Positions 49,450 to 59,223 of a stretch of 64,000 nucleotides of DNA are shown one piece after another. This DNA comes from an uncultured Clostridia bacterium. GTDB taxonomy: Bacteria > Bacillota > Clostridia > Oscillospirales > Acutalibacteraceae. The notes beneath the pieces were generated by a model that ran no database searches, had not been told where the DNA came from, and worked only from the letters and a program-made list of their open reading frames with translations. Location: contig CALWIZ010000002.1 of NCBI GenBank assembly GCA_944380885.1, positions 62,001 to 126,000 on the forward strand. Reading direction: 5' to 3'. Both the position numbers and the translations under genes were made by a program. How positions within the stretch are numbered: the stretch's first letter is position 1; each line of letters opens with the position of its first letter.

Positions 49450-50796
49450 ATGCTGCTTGATTTTGTTGAGCTTGATACCGGCACCGGAGCGGTTTACAAG
49501 CGGCTTTACGCCGCTATCTCGCAGGCGGTGGAAAAAGGGATAATAAAAAAAGGAGAGAGACTTCCCTCTATAAGGGAAGCCTCGGAATTTCTTTCGGTGA
49601 GCCGCACAACGGTGGAAAACGCCTACATACGGCTTTGCATAGAGGGAATAGCCGAAAGCTCACCGCAGAGGGGGTATTATATTTTAGGGGCCGGCAGGGC
49701 GGAGCACGGGAAAATTTCGAGTCAGAAATCGGAGCCGAAGGTGAAATATGACTTATCGGGCAGGAGCATTGACACATTTTCAGCCGACATCGATTACTGG
49801 CGCAGGACGGTAAGGCAGGTTCTGCGCGATACCGACGCGCTTATTTCCTACGGCGACCCGCAGGGTGAGCCGGAGCTGCGCGCTGCGCTCGCGGAGTACT
49901 CATACAAGGCGAGGGGAGTGCGTACAAAGCCGGAAAACATAGTGATAGGCGCCGGAATAGGGCCGCTTTTAAATATTCTGTGCGGACTTACCGGAAGAGA
50001 CGTTACCGTCGCCATGGAGAGCCGTTTTGAGCAGGCGGAAAGTATTTTTTCCGATTACGGAATAAATACGGTTACTTTAGAAAGGGACAGAAACGGCGCG
50101 AGAGCGGAAAGTCTTGAAAAAAGCGGTGCGGACATTCTTTTCCTTATGCCGTCGGCGCTGTCTAAATTCAGCGTTACGGGGCTTTCCGCCCGCCGAAACA
50201 GCTTTTTGAAGTGGGCGGCAGACGAAAACAGGCTTGTAATAGAGGACGATTATAACGGCGAGCTGCGCTATACCGCACGCAGCGTAACGGCTTTTCAGCC
50301 GAAGTGTCCTGAGAGCACGGTATATATAGGCAGCTTTTCAAAGCTGCTGCTGCCGAGCGTGCGTATCGCCTATATGGTACTGCCTGACTGTCTTGTGCCG
50401 GAGTTTACCGCCCGCAGGGGAGTATACAATCAGACCTGCGGCAAAACCGAGCAGTCGGCGCTTAAAATTTATATTGAGTCGGGGGAGCTCGAAAAGCATT
50501 TAAGAAGGCTTAGGAAGCTGTATTACGCCAAAAGCCGCTATTTTTGCGAGGCGGCGGGAAAGATTTTTCCGGACGCGTCCGTAACGCTTTTTGAGTCCTC
50601 GCTTACGGTTCAGCTTGACTTTAAAGACGGATTTGACGCGGCGGCGGTCTTCGCGGCGGCGCTTAAAGACGGAATAGCGTTAAGCGAGCCGGCGGGCGGT
50701 ACGAAACTTCGGCTCTGCTTTGCCGGAATTAGGGAGGAGGAGATTATTCCGGCGCTTAACAAGCTGAAGAGGTGCCTCGAAATCTCTGCTGTATAA
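49450..50796 (+). CDS. MocR/PdxR-family regulator (GntR HTH fused to aminotransferase)
   Basis: The 448-residue protein has an N-terminal GntR winged helix (RLYAAISQAVEKGIIKKGERLPSIREASEFLSVSRTTVENAYIRLCIEGI) and a fold-type I aminotransferase domain from about residue 100. The PLP-binding Lys is in IGSFSKLLLPSVRIAYMVLP (near residue 298); the Asp/Asn motif is EDDYNGELRY. Such proteins sense PLP and act as activator or repressor. AAAGGA precedes the ATG. Its partner is the divergent ECF S gene. Confidence 0.93.
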   Translation: MLLDFVELDTGTGAVYKRLYAAISQAVEKGIIKKGERLPSIREASEFLSVSRTTVENAYIRLCIEGIAESSPQRGYYILGAGRAEHGKISSQKSEPKVKYDLSGRSIDTFSADIDYWRRTVRQVLRDTDALISYGDPQGEPELRAALAEYSYKARGVRTKPENIVIGAGIGPLLNILCGLTGRDVTVAMESRFEQAESIFSDYGINTVTLERDRNGARAESLEKSGADILFLMPSALSKFSVTGLSARRNSFLKWAADENRLVIEDDYNGELRYTARSVTAFQPKCPESTVYIGSFSKLLLPSVRIAYMVLPDCLVPEFTARRGVYNQTCGKTEQSALKIYIESGELEKHLRRLRKLYYAKSRYFCEAAGKIFPDASVTLFESSLTVQLDFKDGFDAAAVFAAALKDGIALSEPAGGTKLRLCFAGIREEEIIPALNKLKRCLEISAV

Positions 50797-50834
50797 TTTT
50801 TATATACTGTATCATTATTTTTGAAAATGCAAAA

Positions 50835-50870
50835 AGCCGGTCTGTTTAACTGACCGGCTCAATTTTTTTA
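50835..50870 (+). terminator. Terminator after the MocR gene
   Basis: AGCCGGTC pairs with GACCGGCT over a 9-base loop; CAATTTTTTTA follows. Confidence 0.85.
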
Positions 50871-50958
50871 ATAATGATTTTATACTGATTTTGAATTTCT
50901 GCGGCGGTAAAGCCGCGGGTAAGCTCACGGCTGGTCGATTTCGGAAATAACCCGAAAA

Positions 50959-51654
50959 TCAGCGCTGGCCGTAATAGGCGTTCGCTCCGTGCTTGCGCTC
51001 GTAGTGCTTGTCAAGCACATACTGCTTTATGCTGCTGTCCCTGTTAAGCATAAGGGTTTTGAACGCCATATCTGAAACAGTCTCAAGCACGACGGCGTTG
51101 TAAACCGATTCGGCGGCGTTTTTTCCCCATGTGAAAGGGCCGTGGTTCTTTACGATTATGCCCGGCACCGCCATGGGGTCATAGCCGCGGTTCTCAACCG
51201 TTTCGATTATCACCTTTCCGGTATTGACCTCGTATGCCTCGGTCACCTCTTTTTCGGTAAGCTCCCTTGTGCAGGGAACCGCGCCCCAGAAATAGTCGGC
51301 GTGGGTGGTTCCGAGCGCCGGAATATCTGTTCCCGCCTGAGCGAAGGAAACCGCGTTTACAGAGTGGGTATGGGTTATTCCTCCGATTTTCTCAAATCTC
51401 CTGTAAAGCTCAAGGTGGGTAGGCGTGTCGGAAGAAGGCTTCCATTTGCCCTCAGCGGTTTTTCCGGTTGAAAGCTCAACCACCACCATATCGTCAGGCG
51501 TCATTCCGGAATAGTCAACGCCGGACGGCTTTATTACCACAAGCCCCTTTTCACGGTCAATACCGCTCACGTTCCCCCATGTGTAAATAACGACGCCTTT
51601 CCTTACAAGCTCAAGATTCGCGTCGCAAACCTGCTTTTTAAGCTCTTCAAGCAT
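50959..51654 (-). CDS. araD: L-ribulose-5-phosphate 4-epimerase
   Basis: The 231-residue class II aldolase-like enzyme interconverts L-ribulose 5-phosphate and D-xylulose 5-phosphate. Motifs: [53 protein letters not shown] (zinc His pair in HTHS), TTHADYF and [12 protein letters not shown] with a third His. AGGAGG precedes the ATG. No other arabinose gene is nearby. It is the last gene of the wall-polymer run, only 15 bases after rmlB, so it may supply a pentose phosphate for the polymer. Confidence 0.93.
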   Translation of the reverse strand: MLEELKKQVCDANLELVRKGVVIYTWGNVSGIDREKGLVVIKPSGVDYSGMTPDDMVVVELSTGKTAEGKWKPSSDTPTHLELYRRFEKIGGITHTHSVNAVSFAQAGTDIPALGTTHADYFWGAVPCTRELTEKEVTEAYEVNTGKVIIETVENRGYDPMAVPGIIVKNHGPFTWGKNAAESVYNAVVLETVSDMAFKTLMLNRDSSIKQYVLDKHYERKHGANAYYGQR

Positions 51655-51669
51655 ATCGGTATCCTCCTG

Positions 51670-52689
51670 TCAGCGGTTAGCGTACATTCTTTCGTAATAG
51701 TCGCGGTACTCACCGTTTATTATGGTTTCCCACCATTCGCGGTTGTCAAGATACCAGCGTATGGTTTTCTTTATTCCGTCCTCAAATTTTGTCTCGGGAG
51801 TCCAGCCGAGCTCGTTCTTTATCTTTGTCGGGTCGATAGCGTAGCGCATATCGTGACCCTTGCGGTCGGTAACATAGGTTATAAGGCTTTCGGGCTTGCC
51901 GAGCTCGCGGCATATCAGCTTTACTATGTCGATATTCCGCATTTCGTTGTGACCGCCGATGTTATAGACCTCTCCCACGCGACCCTTGTGTATAATAAGG
52001 TCGAGTGCTTTGCAATGATCCTCTACATAGAGCCAGTCGCGCACGTTAAGACCCTTTCCGTAGACCGGAAGCGGCTTGTCATGCAGGGCGTTGGCTATCA
52101 TAAGCGGTATCAGCTTTTCGGGAAAGTGGTAAGGTCCGTAGTTATTCGAGCAGCGGCTTACGGTCACCGGCAGGTCGAAGGTGCGGTAATATGACAGCAC
52201 AAGGAGATCGGCGCCGGCTTTTGAGCTGCTGTAAGGGCTGCTTGTATGAATCGGGGTATCCTCTGTGAAAAAAAGGTCGGGGCGGTCAAGCGGAAGGTCG
52301 CCGTACACCTCGTCGGTCGAGACCTGATGGTATCTTTTTATTCCGTATTTGCGGCATGCGTCCATTAAAACTGCGGTGCCAAGTATGTTTGTTTTAAGAA
52401 ATATATCGGGATTTTCAATCGAGCGGTCAACATGGCTTTCAGCCGCGAAATTGACCGTAATATCCGGCTTTTCCTCTTCAAACAGTTTGTAAATACCTTC
52501 CCTGTCGCATATGTCCAGCTTTACAAAGCGGAAGTTCGGCAGCTTCATCACCGGCTCAAGCGTTGAGAGATTTCCGGCGTAGGTCAGCTTGTCTACGCAG
52601 ACGATGCGGTAATCGGGGTGCTTTTTAAGCATATAGAAAATAAAGTTCGAGCCGATAAATCCGGCTCCTCCCGTGACTATAACGGTCAT
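51670..52689 (-). CDS. rfbB: dTDP-glucose 4,6-dehydratase
   Basis: RmlB/RfbB converts dTDP-glucose to dTDP-4-keto-6-deoxyglucose. The 339-residue SDR enzyme has the NAD loop VTGGAGFIGSNF, the catalytic TDEVYGDL and YSSSKAGAD (YxxxK), and the signature NFAAESHVDRSI and NNYGPYHFPEKLIPL. GGAAGG before ATG 52689 fixes the start; the 52-residue upstream extension is not believed. RmlC and RmlD are not in the window. Confidence 0.95.
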   Translation of the reverse strand: MTVIVTGGAGFIGSNFIFYMLKKHPDYRIVCVDKLTYAGNLSTLEPVMKLPNFRFVKLDICDREGIYKLFEEEKPDITVNFAAESHVDRSIENPDIFLKTNILGTAVLMDACRKYGIKRYHQVSTDEVYGDLPLDRPDLFFTEDTPIHTSSPYSSSKAGADLLVLSYYRTFDLPVTVSRCSNNYGPYHFPEKLIPLMIANALHDKPLPVYGKGLNVRDWLYVEDHCKALDLIIHKGRVGEVYNIGGHNEMRNIDIVKLICRELGKPESLITYVTDRKGHDMRYAIDPTKIKNELGWTPETKFEDGIKKTIRWYLDNREWWETIINGEYRDYYERMYANR

Positions 52690-52742
52690 ACAGGACCTTC
52701 CTTTCAAAAACAATTTTAACGGTGCGGTATACTTCCGTAAGC

Positions 52743-53627
52743 TCAGAAACGCAGCTTTGCGGTGGCGACTCTTCTCAAATGCTCCCCGTAGGGTGATTTC
52801 CCGTAAAGGTCGGCGGATTTTAAAAGCTCGTCCTTTGTAATCCATTTTTTGCGGAAAGCAATTTCCTCGGGGGCTGAGATAACGACGCCCTGCTGGTTCT
52901 GCACGGTCTGGACAAAAAGCGCTGCTTCCATAAGGCTGTCCACCGTTCCGGTGTCAAGCCACGCGAACCCCCTGCCGAGTATCTGAACCTTAAGGCGGTT
53001 TTCATCAAGATACAGCCGGTTCATATCGGTTATCTCAAGCTCGCCTCTTACCGACGGCTTTACCTTTTTTGCCATCTGCACCGCGCGGTTGTCATAGAAA
53101 TAAAGTCCGGTTATGCAGTAATTTGATTTAGGCTCTTTCGGCTTTTCCTCAAGCGAAAGGACGTTCATATTATCGTCAAACTCAACAACGCCGAATCTTT
53201 CCGGGTCCTTTACGTAATAACCGAAGATTGTGGAATACCCGTTCTGGGCGTTTGCCACGGCTTCGTTTAGCAGCTTCGTGAAATAACCGCCGTAAAAAAT
53301 ATTGTCCCCGAGTATCATCGCGCAGGGCTCATCACCTATAAATGACTCGCCGATTATAAATGCCTGAGCAAGTCCGTCGGGACTTTCCTGAACCGCGTAG
53401 GACAGGTTTACCCCGAACTGGTGACCATCTCCGAGCAGCTCTTTGAATCTCGGCGTGTCGGTCGGGGTGGAAATAATCAGGATATCCCTTATTCCGGCAA
53501 GCATAAGCGATGAAAGCGGATAGTATATCATCGGCTTATCGTAAATCGGCAGAAGCTGTTTTGAGGTTACGCAGGTTAGCGGATATAGTCTTGTTCCGGA
53601 GCCTCCGGCGAGAATAATTCCTTTCAT
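52743..53627 (-). CDS. rfbA: Glucose-1-phosphate thymidylyltransferase
   Basis: RmlA/RfbA makes dTDP-glucose from glucose 1-phosphate and dTTP. The 294-residue enzyme has [14 protein letters not shown], the conserved [24 protein letters not shown] and [10 protein letters not shown]. Its start overlaps the ABC ATPase stop by 4 bases. With rfbB it supplies dTDP-4-keto-6-deoxyglucose for the polymer. Confidence 0.95.
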   Translation of the reverse strand: MKGIILAGGSGTRLYPLTCVTSKQLLPIYDKPMIYYPLSSLMLAGIRDILIISTPTDTPRFKELLGDGHQFGVNLSYAVQESPDGLAQAFIIGESFIGDEPCAMILGDNIFYGGYFTKLLNEAVANAQNGYSTIFGYYVKDPERFGVVEFDDNMNVLSLEEKPKEPKSNYCITGLYFYDNRAVQMAKKVKPSVRGELEITDMNRLYLDENRLKVQILGRGFAWLDTGTVDSLMEAALFVQTVQNQQGVVISAPEEIAFRKKWITKDELLKSADLYGKSPYGEHLRRVATAKLRF

Positions 53628-54595
53628 TTTTCAGCAGTTCCTTTCTTTTTAGCATTCAGTTCGTTTTCTATTTTGGATTTTTCTTCCGGAGACATTGCAT
53701 CAACGTTACAGAGCAGGCGGTAAACCCTGTCGGTCTCGCTTTCTTTCGGCGGATTGGTATGCGCTGCGCGCTCCTTTTCGCCGAGCCGCCATGCTATACG
53801 GAAGCGGTCTGAAATTTTCTGAAGATCCTGCTCGTCTGTCGGGAGTCTTCGTTTATCTTTGGGAGTAAAAAGAAAAGTGCTGTAAGCATTGCAAATAAGA
53901 GGTGTAGGGCCAAATGCTATTTGTTTGCCGTGATCAAGCCAGAGACATTTATTGCACAAATCTCTTACCTGCTGTACCGAATGGGACACAAGTATGCCTG
54001 TAACACCTTTAGCTAATATGCTTTTTATGCGCTGTGCGCTCTTGTCCTTGAAAGCCTCGTCTCCTACGCTCAGTACCTCGTCGAGAATAAGTATATCGGG
54101 ATTGACAAGGCAGGCTATTGAGAAAGCGAGACGGCTTTTCATTCCGCTTGAAAGCTGCTTGAACATATGATCCTGAAATGCCTCAAGCTCTGCGAACGCA
54201 ATTATTTCGTCATATTTTTCCTCAATGAATTTTCTTGTGTAACCGAGCAGGGCACCGCGCAGAAAAGTATTTTCCCTTACGGTGAGTTCTGGGTCAAAGC
54301 CTGAAGCAAGCTCCAAAAGAGCGGCGATATTTCCTCTTGTTATAACCTGTCCTTCGGTGGGCACCATTATACCTGTTACCGCTTTTAAAAGGGTCGATTT
54401 TCCGGCGCCGTTTGTTCCTACAATTCCGAGCATATCGCCTTTCTCAAGGGAAAAGGTGATGTTTTTGTCCGCCCAGAACTCCTGTACTTTGTATTTTCCT
54501 CTCAGCTTCTGGATAACATAGTCTTTAAGTCCTATCGACTGGAGGTCTCCGGTCTTGTACCTTATCGATACGTTTTTACATTCAAGAACCGTCAT
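53624..54595 (-). CDS. Polysaccharide/teichoic acid export ABC ATPase (Wzt/TagH-like)
   Basis: The 323-residue ATPase has Walker [10 protein letters not shown], the [11 protein letters not shown] signature typical of the TagH/Wzt/RfbE group, and Walker [18 protein letters not shown]-terminal charged extension of about 80 residues follows, without a clear carbohydrate-binding domain. It energises the permease encoded just upstream to export a lipid-linked glycan. Confidence 0.93.
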   Translation of the reverse strand: MTVLECKNVSIRYKTGDLQSIGLKDYVIQKLRGKYKVQEFWADKNITFSLEKGDMLGIVGTNGAGKSTLLKAVTGIMVPTEGQVITRGNIAALLELASGFDPELTVRENTFLRGALLGYTRKFIEEKYDEIIAFAELEAFQDHMFKQLSSGMKSRLAFSIACLVNPDILILDEVLSVGDEAFKDKSAQRIKSILAKGVTGILVSHSVQQVRDLCNKCLWLDHGKQIAFGPTPLICNAYSTFLFTPKDKRRLPTDEQDLQKISDRFRIAWRLGEKERAAHTNPPKESETDRVYRLLCNVDAMSPEEKSKIENELNAKKKGTAEK

Positions 54596-54610
54596 ATAAA
54601 GCCATTCCTT

Positions 54611-55378
54611 TTAAACATAATACAAAAATTCGTGATTGCATTTCTTGTAAAGCAGGCAGCCTGCCAGCAGGAAGATCGCCGCATAAGCCGCAGCTAGTAT
54701 ATGAATGGCAAGAGACGGCATATAGCCGTCGATAACCACACAGCGGAAATAGAAAATATATACATATACAGGGTTAATATAAAATATATGCCGCAGATTT
54801 TCCGGCAAAATAGTTACCGGATAAAAAATAGCGGAAACATAGTTAAGGAGTGTCAGGAATATGCTGTAAAGATATTCAACGTCCCTGAAAAACACAAAAA
54901 GCGCCGAAAGCACCATTCCAACTCCGAAACAGAACACCAGCAGGAAGAGTATCGGATAAATAAGCGAAAACATATGGATGCCGAAGTGTATCTTGTCGCC
55001 GATACAGAAAATTATAAAAATAACAAGGGTAAGGGCAAAGTTTATAAACGCCTGAAAGGTTTTTGAAAGCAGAAAAAGATATTTCGGTACATTTATCTTT
55101 GTGAATATCGGGGCGTTCGCCATAAGCGCCCGCATACATCCCTGTGTCGCTTCTGTATAAAAGGACATGACAAGAGTTCCGCAGAAAATATATATAATGA
55201 AATGCTCCTGCGTCCTGCCGAATATATTTACGAATACAAGCATAAGTATCAGTACGTTAAGCAGCGGCGCCAAAAGGCTCCACAGCATACCGAGAACCGT
55301 GCGTTTGTATTTTTTCTTGAAATCTCTTTTTACAAGTTCCTCAAACAGGAACCGGTTTTTTTTCAGCTTTTCAAGCAA
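54611..55378 (-). CDS. Polysaccharide/teichoic acid export ABC permease (Wzm/TagG-like)
   Basis: The 255-residue ABC-2 type permease has six helices and the family start FLFEELVKRDFKKKYKRTVLGMLWSLLAPLLNVLILMLVF. The conserved VLSALFVFFRDVEYLYSIFLTLLNYVSAIFYPV motif is present. I choose TTG 55378 because AAGAAGG lies 8 bases upstream; another TTG at 55414 overlaps the previous gene. It forms the exporter with the ATPase that follows. Confidence 0.9.
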   Translation of the reverse strand: MLEKLKKNRFLFEELVKRDFKKKYKRTVLGMLWSLLAPLLNVLILMLVFVNIFGRTQEHFIIYIFCGTLVMSFYTEATQGCMRALMANAPIFTKINVPKYLFLLSKTFQAFINFALTLVIFIIFCIGDKIHFGIHMFSLIYPILFLLVFCFGVGMVLSALFVFFRDVEYLYSIFLTLLNYVSAIFYPVTILPENLRHIFYINPVYVYIFYFRCVVIDGYMPSLAIHILAAAYAAIFLLAGCLLYKKCNHEFLYYV

Positions 55379-55397
55379 GCATATAACCTTCTTTCGT

Positions 55398-56690
55398 TTA
55401 CTGCCTTCTGTCAAGCAGCGCTTCTATCGCGTCCACTCCCAGCACGGTTATGCCGAAAGCGTCCTTCATTTCTTTGCGCTCTGCAAAGGAATCGTCGATA
55501 AACAAAGCGTTTTTTGACGGGGATACATGGTCGGTTTTTCTTTCCGAGCGCGGCAGACATATTATTCTGTCAAAAAGCTCAGGCATAATTCTTAAGGCTC
55601 TGAGGTCGGCGTATATATCGGTCTCATGCCTTGTGAGCAGCGTTACAGGTATTCTGTGTTCCACGCACTGATAAACAAATTCCAGCGCGGAGAAATTAAC
55701 GCCGCCGTGTACCGTTACGGTATCGTCAAAATCCATATACACTTCATCATAGTTTATATCGAGTTTGAAAATATTATTCAGCGCCCGGTCAACGGTAACA
55801 CCCGCTACGGTCTCGGGAAAATCAAGCTCAAAACCCATAGCGTCAAAAACCGTCAGCAGGGCGAGATTAACGCCCGCTGCCCTTTCCACGCACATGGTGC
55901 CCGCTACTCTTGTGGCGCACTCAAGCAGACGGTAATCACCGTCTTTATTCCTTTTGAGCTGGAAGAACCAAACTCCGCGGAAATCCATTCTGCCGTTTAT
56001 TTCTTCGGCAATTTTCAATACTTCACCGTCAGGCTCTACAAGCGAGGAATTTACGCTTATGCCGTTTTTAACACGGCTGCGTGTCCTGCAGGAGGCAAAT
56101 TTGAGGTCACCGTTTTTGTCGGTAAAACAGTCGACGGTGTATTCCTCTCCCGGAAGATACTCACATATTACCTGCTCGGCGGTTCTCGTGCTTAATTCGT
56201 AACAAAGCTGTTCGGGACTTCTTATTATCTCGAACCCCTGGCTTCCCTGTGATTCCGCCGGCTTTATAATTACCGGATAATCCTTTATTTCATCGGGAGC
56301 CTTGTAAATTGCCGGCAAAAAGCCGCAGCCGGCAAGCCGGCTGTAAGTTTTTGATTTGCTCCGGCATATCTGTACCGTTTCGTCAGGCGAGGTAAGAAGC
56401 TTTGCGTGCAGCCTATCGCGGTTACGGCTTAAAAAAGCTATAACGCTGTCAAGTGCCGGAAAAATAAAATCAATGCCGTTTTCATCAATATGTCGGTTGA
56501 GAACATCTATAATTTCCGGCGCGTCTATATACGGTATGCCGCCAATATAGTTTTTATATACCCATTTTCCGTGGTCTTCCGCGCTGGAGGCGCCGTAAAG
56601 TGTGATAAAGCGTATATCCTTGAGGGCACGGTGCAGCTCAAGACCTATTTCCGAACCGCAGGGAAATACCATTATGTTGATCTGTTCCAT
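55398..56690 (-). CDS. ATP-grasp ligase fused to a HAD-type hydrolase
   Basis: The 430-residue protein joins a CarB-like ATP-grasp enzyme to a HAD domain. The first 270 residues show a Rossmann-like N-terminus, YPVIIKPAESQGSQGFEII, EQVICEYLPGEEYTVDCF and YRLLECATRVAGTMCVER. From about residue 310 the HAD motifs are VYMDFDDTVT, LLTRHE and NALFIDDSFAERKEM. The first should ligate a carboxylate to an amine using ATP, the second hydrolyse a phosphate. In this cluster it may attach an amino acid or other group to a sugar. No clear ribosome site. I do not know a characterised homologue. Confidence 0.85.
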   Translation of the reverse strand: MEQINIMVFPCGSEIGLELHRALKDIRFITLYGASSAEDHGKWVYKNYIGGIPYIDAPEIIDVLNRHIDENGIDFIFPALDSVIAFLSRNRDRLHAKLLTSPDETVQICRSKSKTYSRLAGCGFLPAIYKAPDEIKDYPVIIKPAESQGSQGFEIIRSPEQLCYELSTRTAEQVICEYLPGEEYTVDCFTDKNGDLKFASCRTRSRVKNGISVNSSLVEPDGEVLKIAEEINGRMDFRGVWFFQLKRNKDGDYRLLECATRVAGTMCVERAAGVNLALLTVFDAMGFELDFPETVAGVTVDRALNNIFKLDINYDEVYMDFDDTVTVHGGVNFSALEFVYQCVEHRIPVTLLTRHETDIYADLRALRIMPELFDRIICLPRSERKTDHVSPSKNALFIDDSFAERKEMKDAFGITVLGVDAIEALLDRRQ

Positions 56691-56755
56691 TATTTCAGCA
56701 GACAGACGCGGGAATACCCGCGCCGCCTTTCCTTTCTGTTTTGTACGGCAGGCGC

Positions 56756-59209
56756 TTAAATCCCCAGCCGCTTTTTGATCTCGTTTACAATACGCTCCGA
56801 ATTGTCAGGCCCGTTGACCGATTTGTCAAAGAAGTATTTGATCTTTTCGGCACGCAGGTCGGCGTCTTTTTCCGGATTTTCGCAGTATTCCTCAACGCAT
56901 TTAAGAGTTTCTTCCCAGCTTGATGTTATAGGACCCGGAACAGAATTTTCAAAATCGAGATTAAAACCTGCCTGTTTTTCCTTAAACCATACAATATCAG
57001 GGCAATAATAAATTGCTGGTCGCCCTAGTAAAGCAAAATCAAGTGAAATAGATGAATAATCTGTTATTACAATGTTGTATAAGCCTAACTTTGTGTATAT
57101 ATCTTTTTCGTCATTGTAATGAATTCTTGAGTATTTGCTGATTTTATGAAGTATTTTAGAGCTGTAATTACGCCAAGTATGTGGGTGAAGACGAATTAAG
57201 AATGTACCGTTAATTTTTTCCATAAGCTGTTGAATCGAGTCAAGAGAATTAAGGCAGTTGTTTATAAGTTCATTTTCTTTCTGTTGTGAATAACGAAATG
57301 TTGGGGCATACAGTATTACAGGAGCGCTATAATCCGGTTTCATCTGATACATCAGAATGTCTCGAGGATGTCCTGCCATAAAACAATTTTCACGAGGAAT
57401 ATTCCATATATCTGCAATCATATCAAGCCGTTCCTGACCCGGACAAACAAATAAAAAGTATTTTTCAAATTTCTCTCTGAAGGGGGAAAGAAAGAAATAT
57501 TTGAAACTCTTAGAAAAACGCTTAAATAAACTATCAGACTCATTTGGAAGTATATTTGTGCTATACACTACTCCAGGTTCTGTAACAGTTTTTACTGTTT
57601 TTCCGTCACCCATAGCCTTAAATCCTACTCCGTGCCACAGTTGAACGATTTTTGTCCTGTTATTTATACCTGAAAGTTTTCCGTAATCTGACATAACATT
57701 ATGATCTGTTATAGCAATATAGGCGTGGGATAGAATTTTCCGGCTGCGCCTTGTTCCGAATTTGCACACCGGTTTATTTTCGTTTTTAAGAAAATCTAAT
57801 ACTTCATTGTCATTCGTAAGCCAGTATAATTCTATTTCCGGATGATTTGCAATTATATATTCGTAAAAGTATTTGGCGTTGTCCAAATAATTATGTCCGC
57901 GAAAGCTGGTAATAACCCATAAGTTTTTGCGCTTTGGAAAAAAAGTATAAAACCAGTAAGCCAATAAGCCTGCAAAATTATAAAGAGTTTTGAGCAGTTT
58001 CTTTATTCCTATTTTGAAACTTTCAAAAGCCAATACGAAATAAGAATATATTTTCAGTGGGTATCGGTAATACTTTTTCCTCATTATCGACTGATATCCA
58101 TTCCAACCGAATGCATTTATAAGCGCTCGGCTGTCTCGATAAAAGGAAAGATATGCATTAAGAGAGAAAATTGCTGTCTGTTGGTGAGATTTGAAAAAAT
58201 CCGTAACAGCATCAAAGTCATTCATTTCTATTAAGGTTTTCAGATAATTATAGGTCTCGTGCTTTATCCTGTTTTCAAACGCCTGCTTCGGATAGTTTTC
58301 CTGGTATATTTCGTACCAGCTGAGTATACCCGTCATCCAGCGCACATGGTCAAGGCGGGTTTTTATGAAATGCTCCTCCATATCGACGCTCATATATACG
58401 CCGACATTGCTTCTGCGGTAAACCGCGGTTATATCAGGCAGCATATGCCCTGTGCCTTCGCCGAGCTGCATAAGAAATATGGGATGGTCTCCGATTATTC
58501 CGGTATAATACCAGTCCGGAATTATAACATCGTAGTTCCAGCGGTAAAAAACGGTCGCTGTATGCGCCGGAAAAACCCATACACAGTCATCACAGGTGAA
58601 ATCCGAGCCCTTATGATGATAGGTAGGCTCACAGTCCGGAAAAATAAGCTCACCGTTTTTATCAGGCTTGAACCAGTCGCGCAAAAACCAATCGTCCGGA
58701 GCACTTATCCTTGCTTTTGAAAAGCAGACACGGACATCATCATGTTCCTGCATATAGTCATACTGCTTTTGGAGTTTGTATTCATCAACCCAGTAGTCGT
58801 CACCCTCGCAGAAGGCAATATACGGACTGTCCGCGTGATTGCACAGGTCGATAAGGTTTGCCTGCGCGCCCATATTCTTTTCCCTTAAAAACGGAACTAT
58901 TATATCCGGATACTTTTCGGCGTATTCCCTTACAATATCCGCCGTACCGTCAGGACCGTGGTCTTCGCCGACAAATACCTTGAATTTAAAGTTGGTTTTC
59001 TGCATTAAAAAGCTGTCGAGCGCGCTGCGAATATACTCCTCGTGCTTGTAGGTGATACAGCAGATTGTTACGGCGCAGCCGTCGTTTTTAGCGGCGCGTG
59101 CGGCGGTTTCGGGACCCATCGTAAGCCCTTCGGCACCCGGTTCGGTATTGCATCGTCCGGTTTTACTGTCAAAAAGAGCTGCGTATTTGAAATCGTTTTT
59201 GGTTTGCAT
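56756..59209 (-). CDS. GT2 glycosyltransferase fused to TagF-like glycerophosphotransferase
   Basis: The 817-residue protein has an N-terminal family 2 glycosyltransferase (residues about 45-300; VTICCITYKHEEYIRSALDSF, VFVGEDHGPDGTADIV, FCEGDDYWVDEYKL) and a C-terminal CDP-glycerol glycerophosphotransferase domain from about 430 (QLWHGVGFKAMG, GHPRDILMY, IRLHPHTW, ITDYSSISLDFALLGRPAIYYCPD). It probably extends a wall polymer with sugar and polyol-phosphate units. Bases about 56980-58255, coding residues about 320-743, are strikingly AT-rich compared with both ends, suggesting recombination. Confidence 0.9.
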   Translation of the reverse strand: MQTKNDFKYAALFDSKTGRCNTEPGAEGLTMGPETAARAAKNDGCAVTICCITYKHEEYIRSALDSFLMQKTNFKFKVFVGEDHGPDGTADIVREYAEKYPDIIVPFLREKNMGAQANLIDLCNHADSPYIAFCEGDDYWVDEYKLQKQYDYMQEHDDVRVCFSKARISAPDDWFLRDWFKPDKNGELIFPDCEPTYHHKGSDFTCDDCVWVFPAHTATVFYRWNYDVIIPDWYYTGIIGDHPIFLMQLGEGTGHMLPDITAVYRRSNVGVYMSVDMEEHFIKTRLDHVRWMTGILSWYEIYQENYPKQAFENRIKHETYNYLKTLIEMNDFDAVTDFFKSHQQTAIFSLNAYLSFYRDSRALINAFGWNGYQSIMRKKYYRYPLKIYSYFVLAFESFKIGIKKLLKTLYNFAGLLAYWFYTFFPKRKNLWVITSFRGHNYLDNAKYFYEYIIANHPEIELYWLTNDNEVLDFLKNENKPVCKFGTRRSRKILSHAYIAITDHNVMSDYGKLSGINNRTKIVQLWHGVGFKAMGDGKTVKTVTEPGVVYSTNILPNESDSLFKRFSKSFKYFFLSPFREKFEKYFLFVCPGQERLDMIADIWNIPRENCFMAGHPRDILMYQMKPDYSAPVILYAPTFRYSQQKENELINNCLNSLDSIQQLMEKINGTFLIRLHPHTWRNYSSKILHKISKYSRIHYNDEKDIYTKLGLYNIVITDYSSISLDFALLGRPAIYYCPDIVWFKEKQAGFNLDFENSVPGPITSSWEETLKCVEEYCENPEKDADLRAEKIKYFFDKSVNGPDNSERIVNEIKKRLGI

Positions 59210-59223
59210 TGGATAACTTCCTT

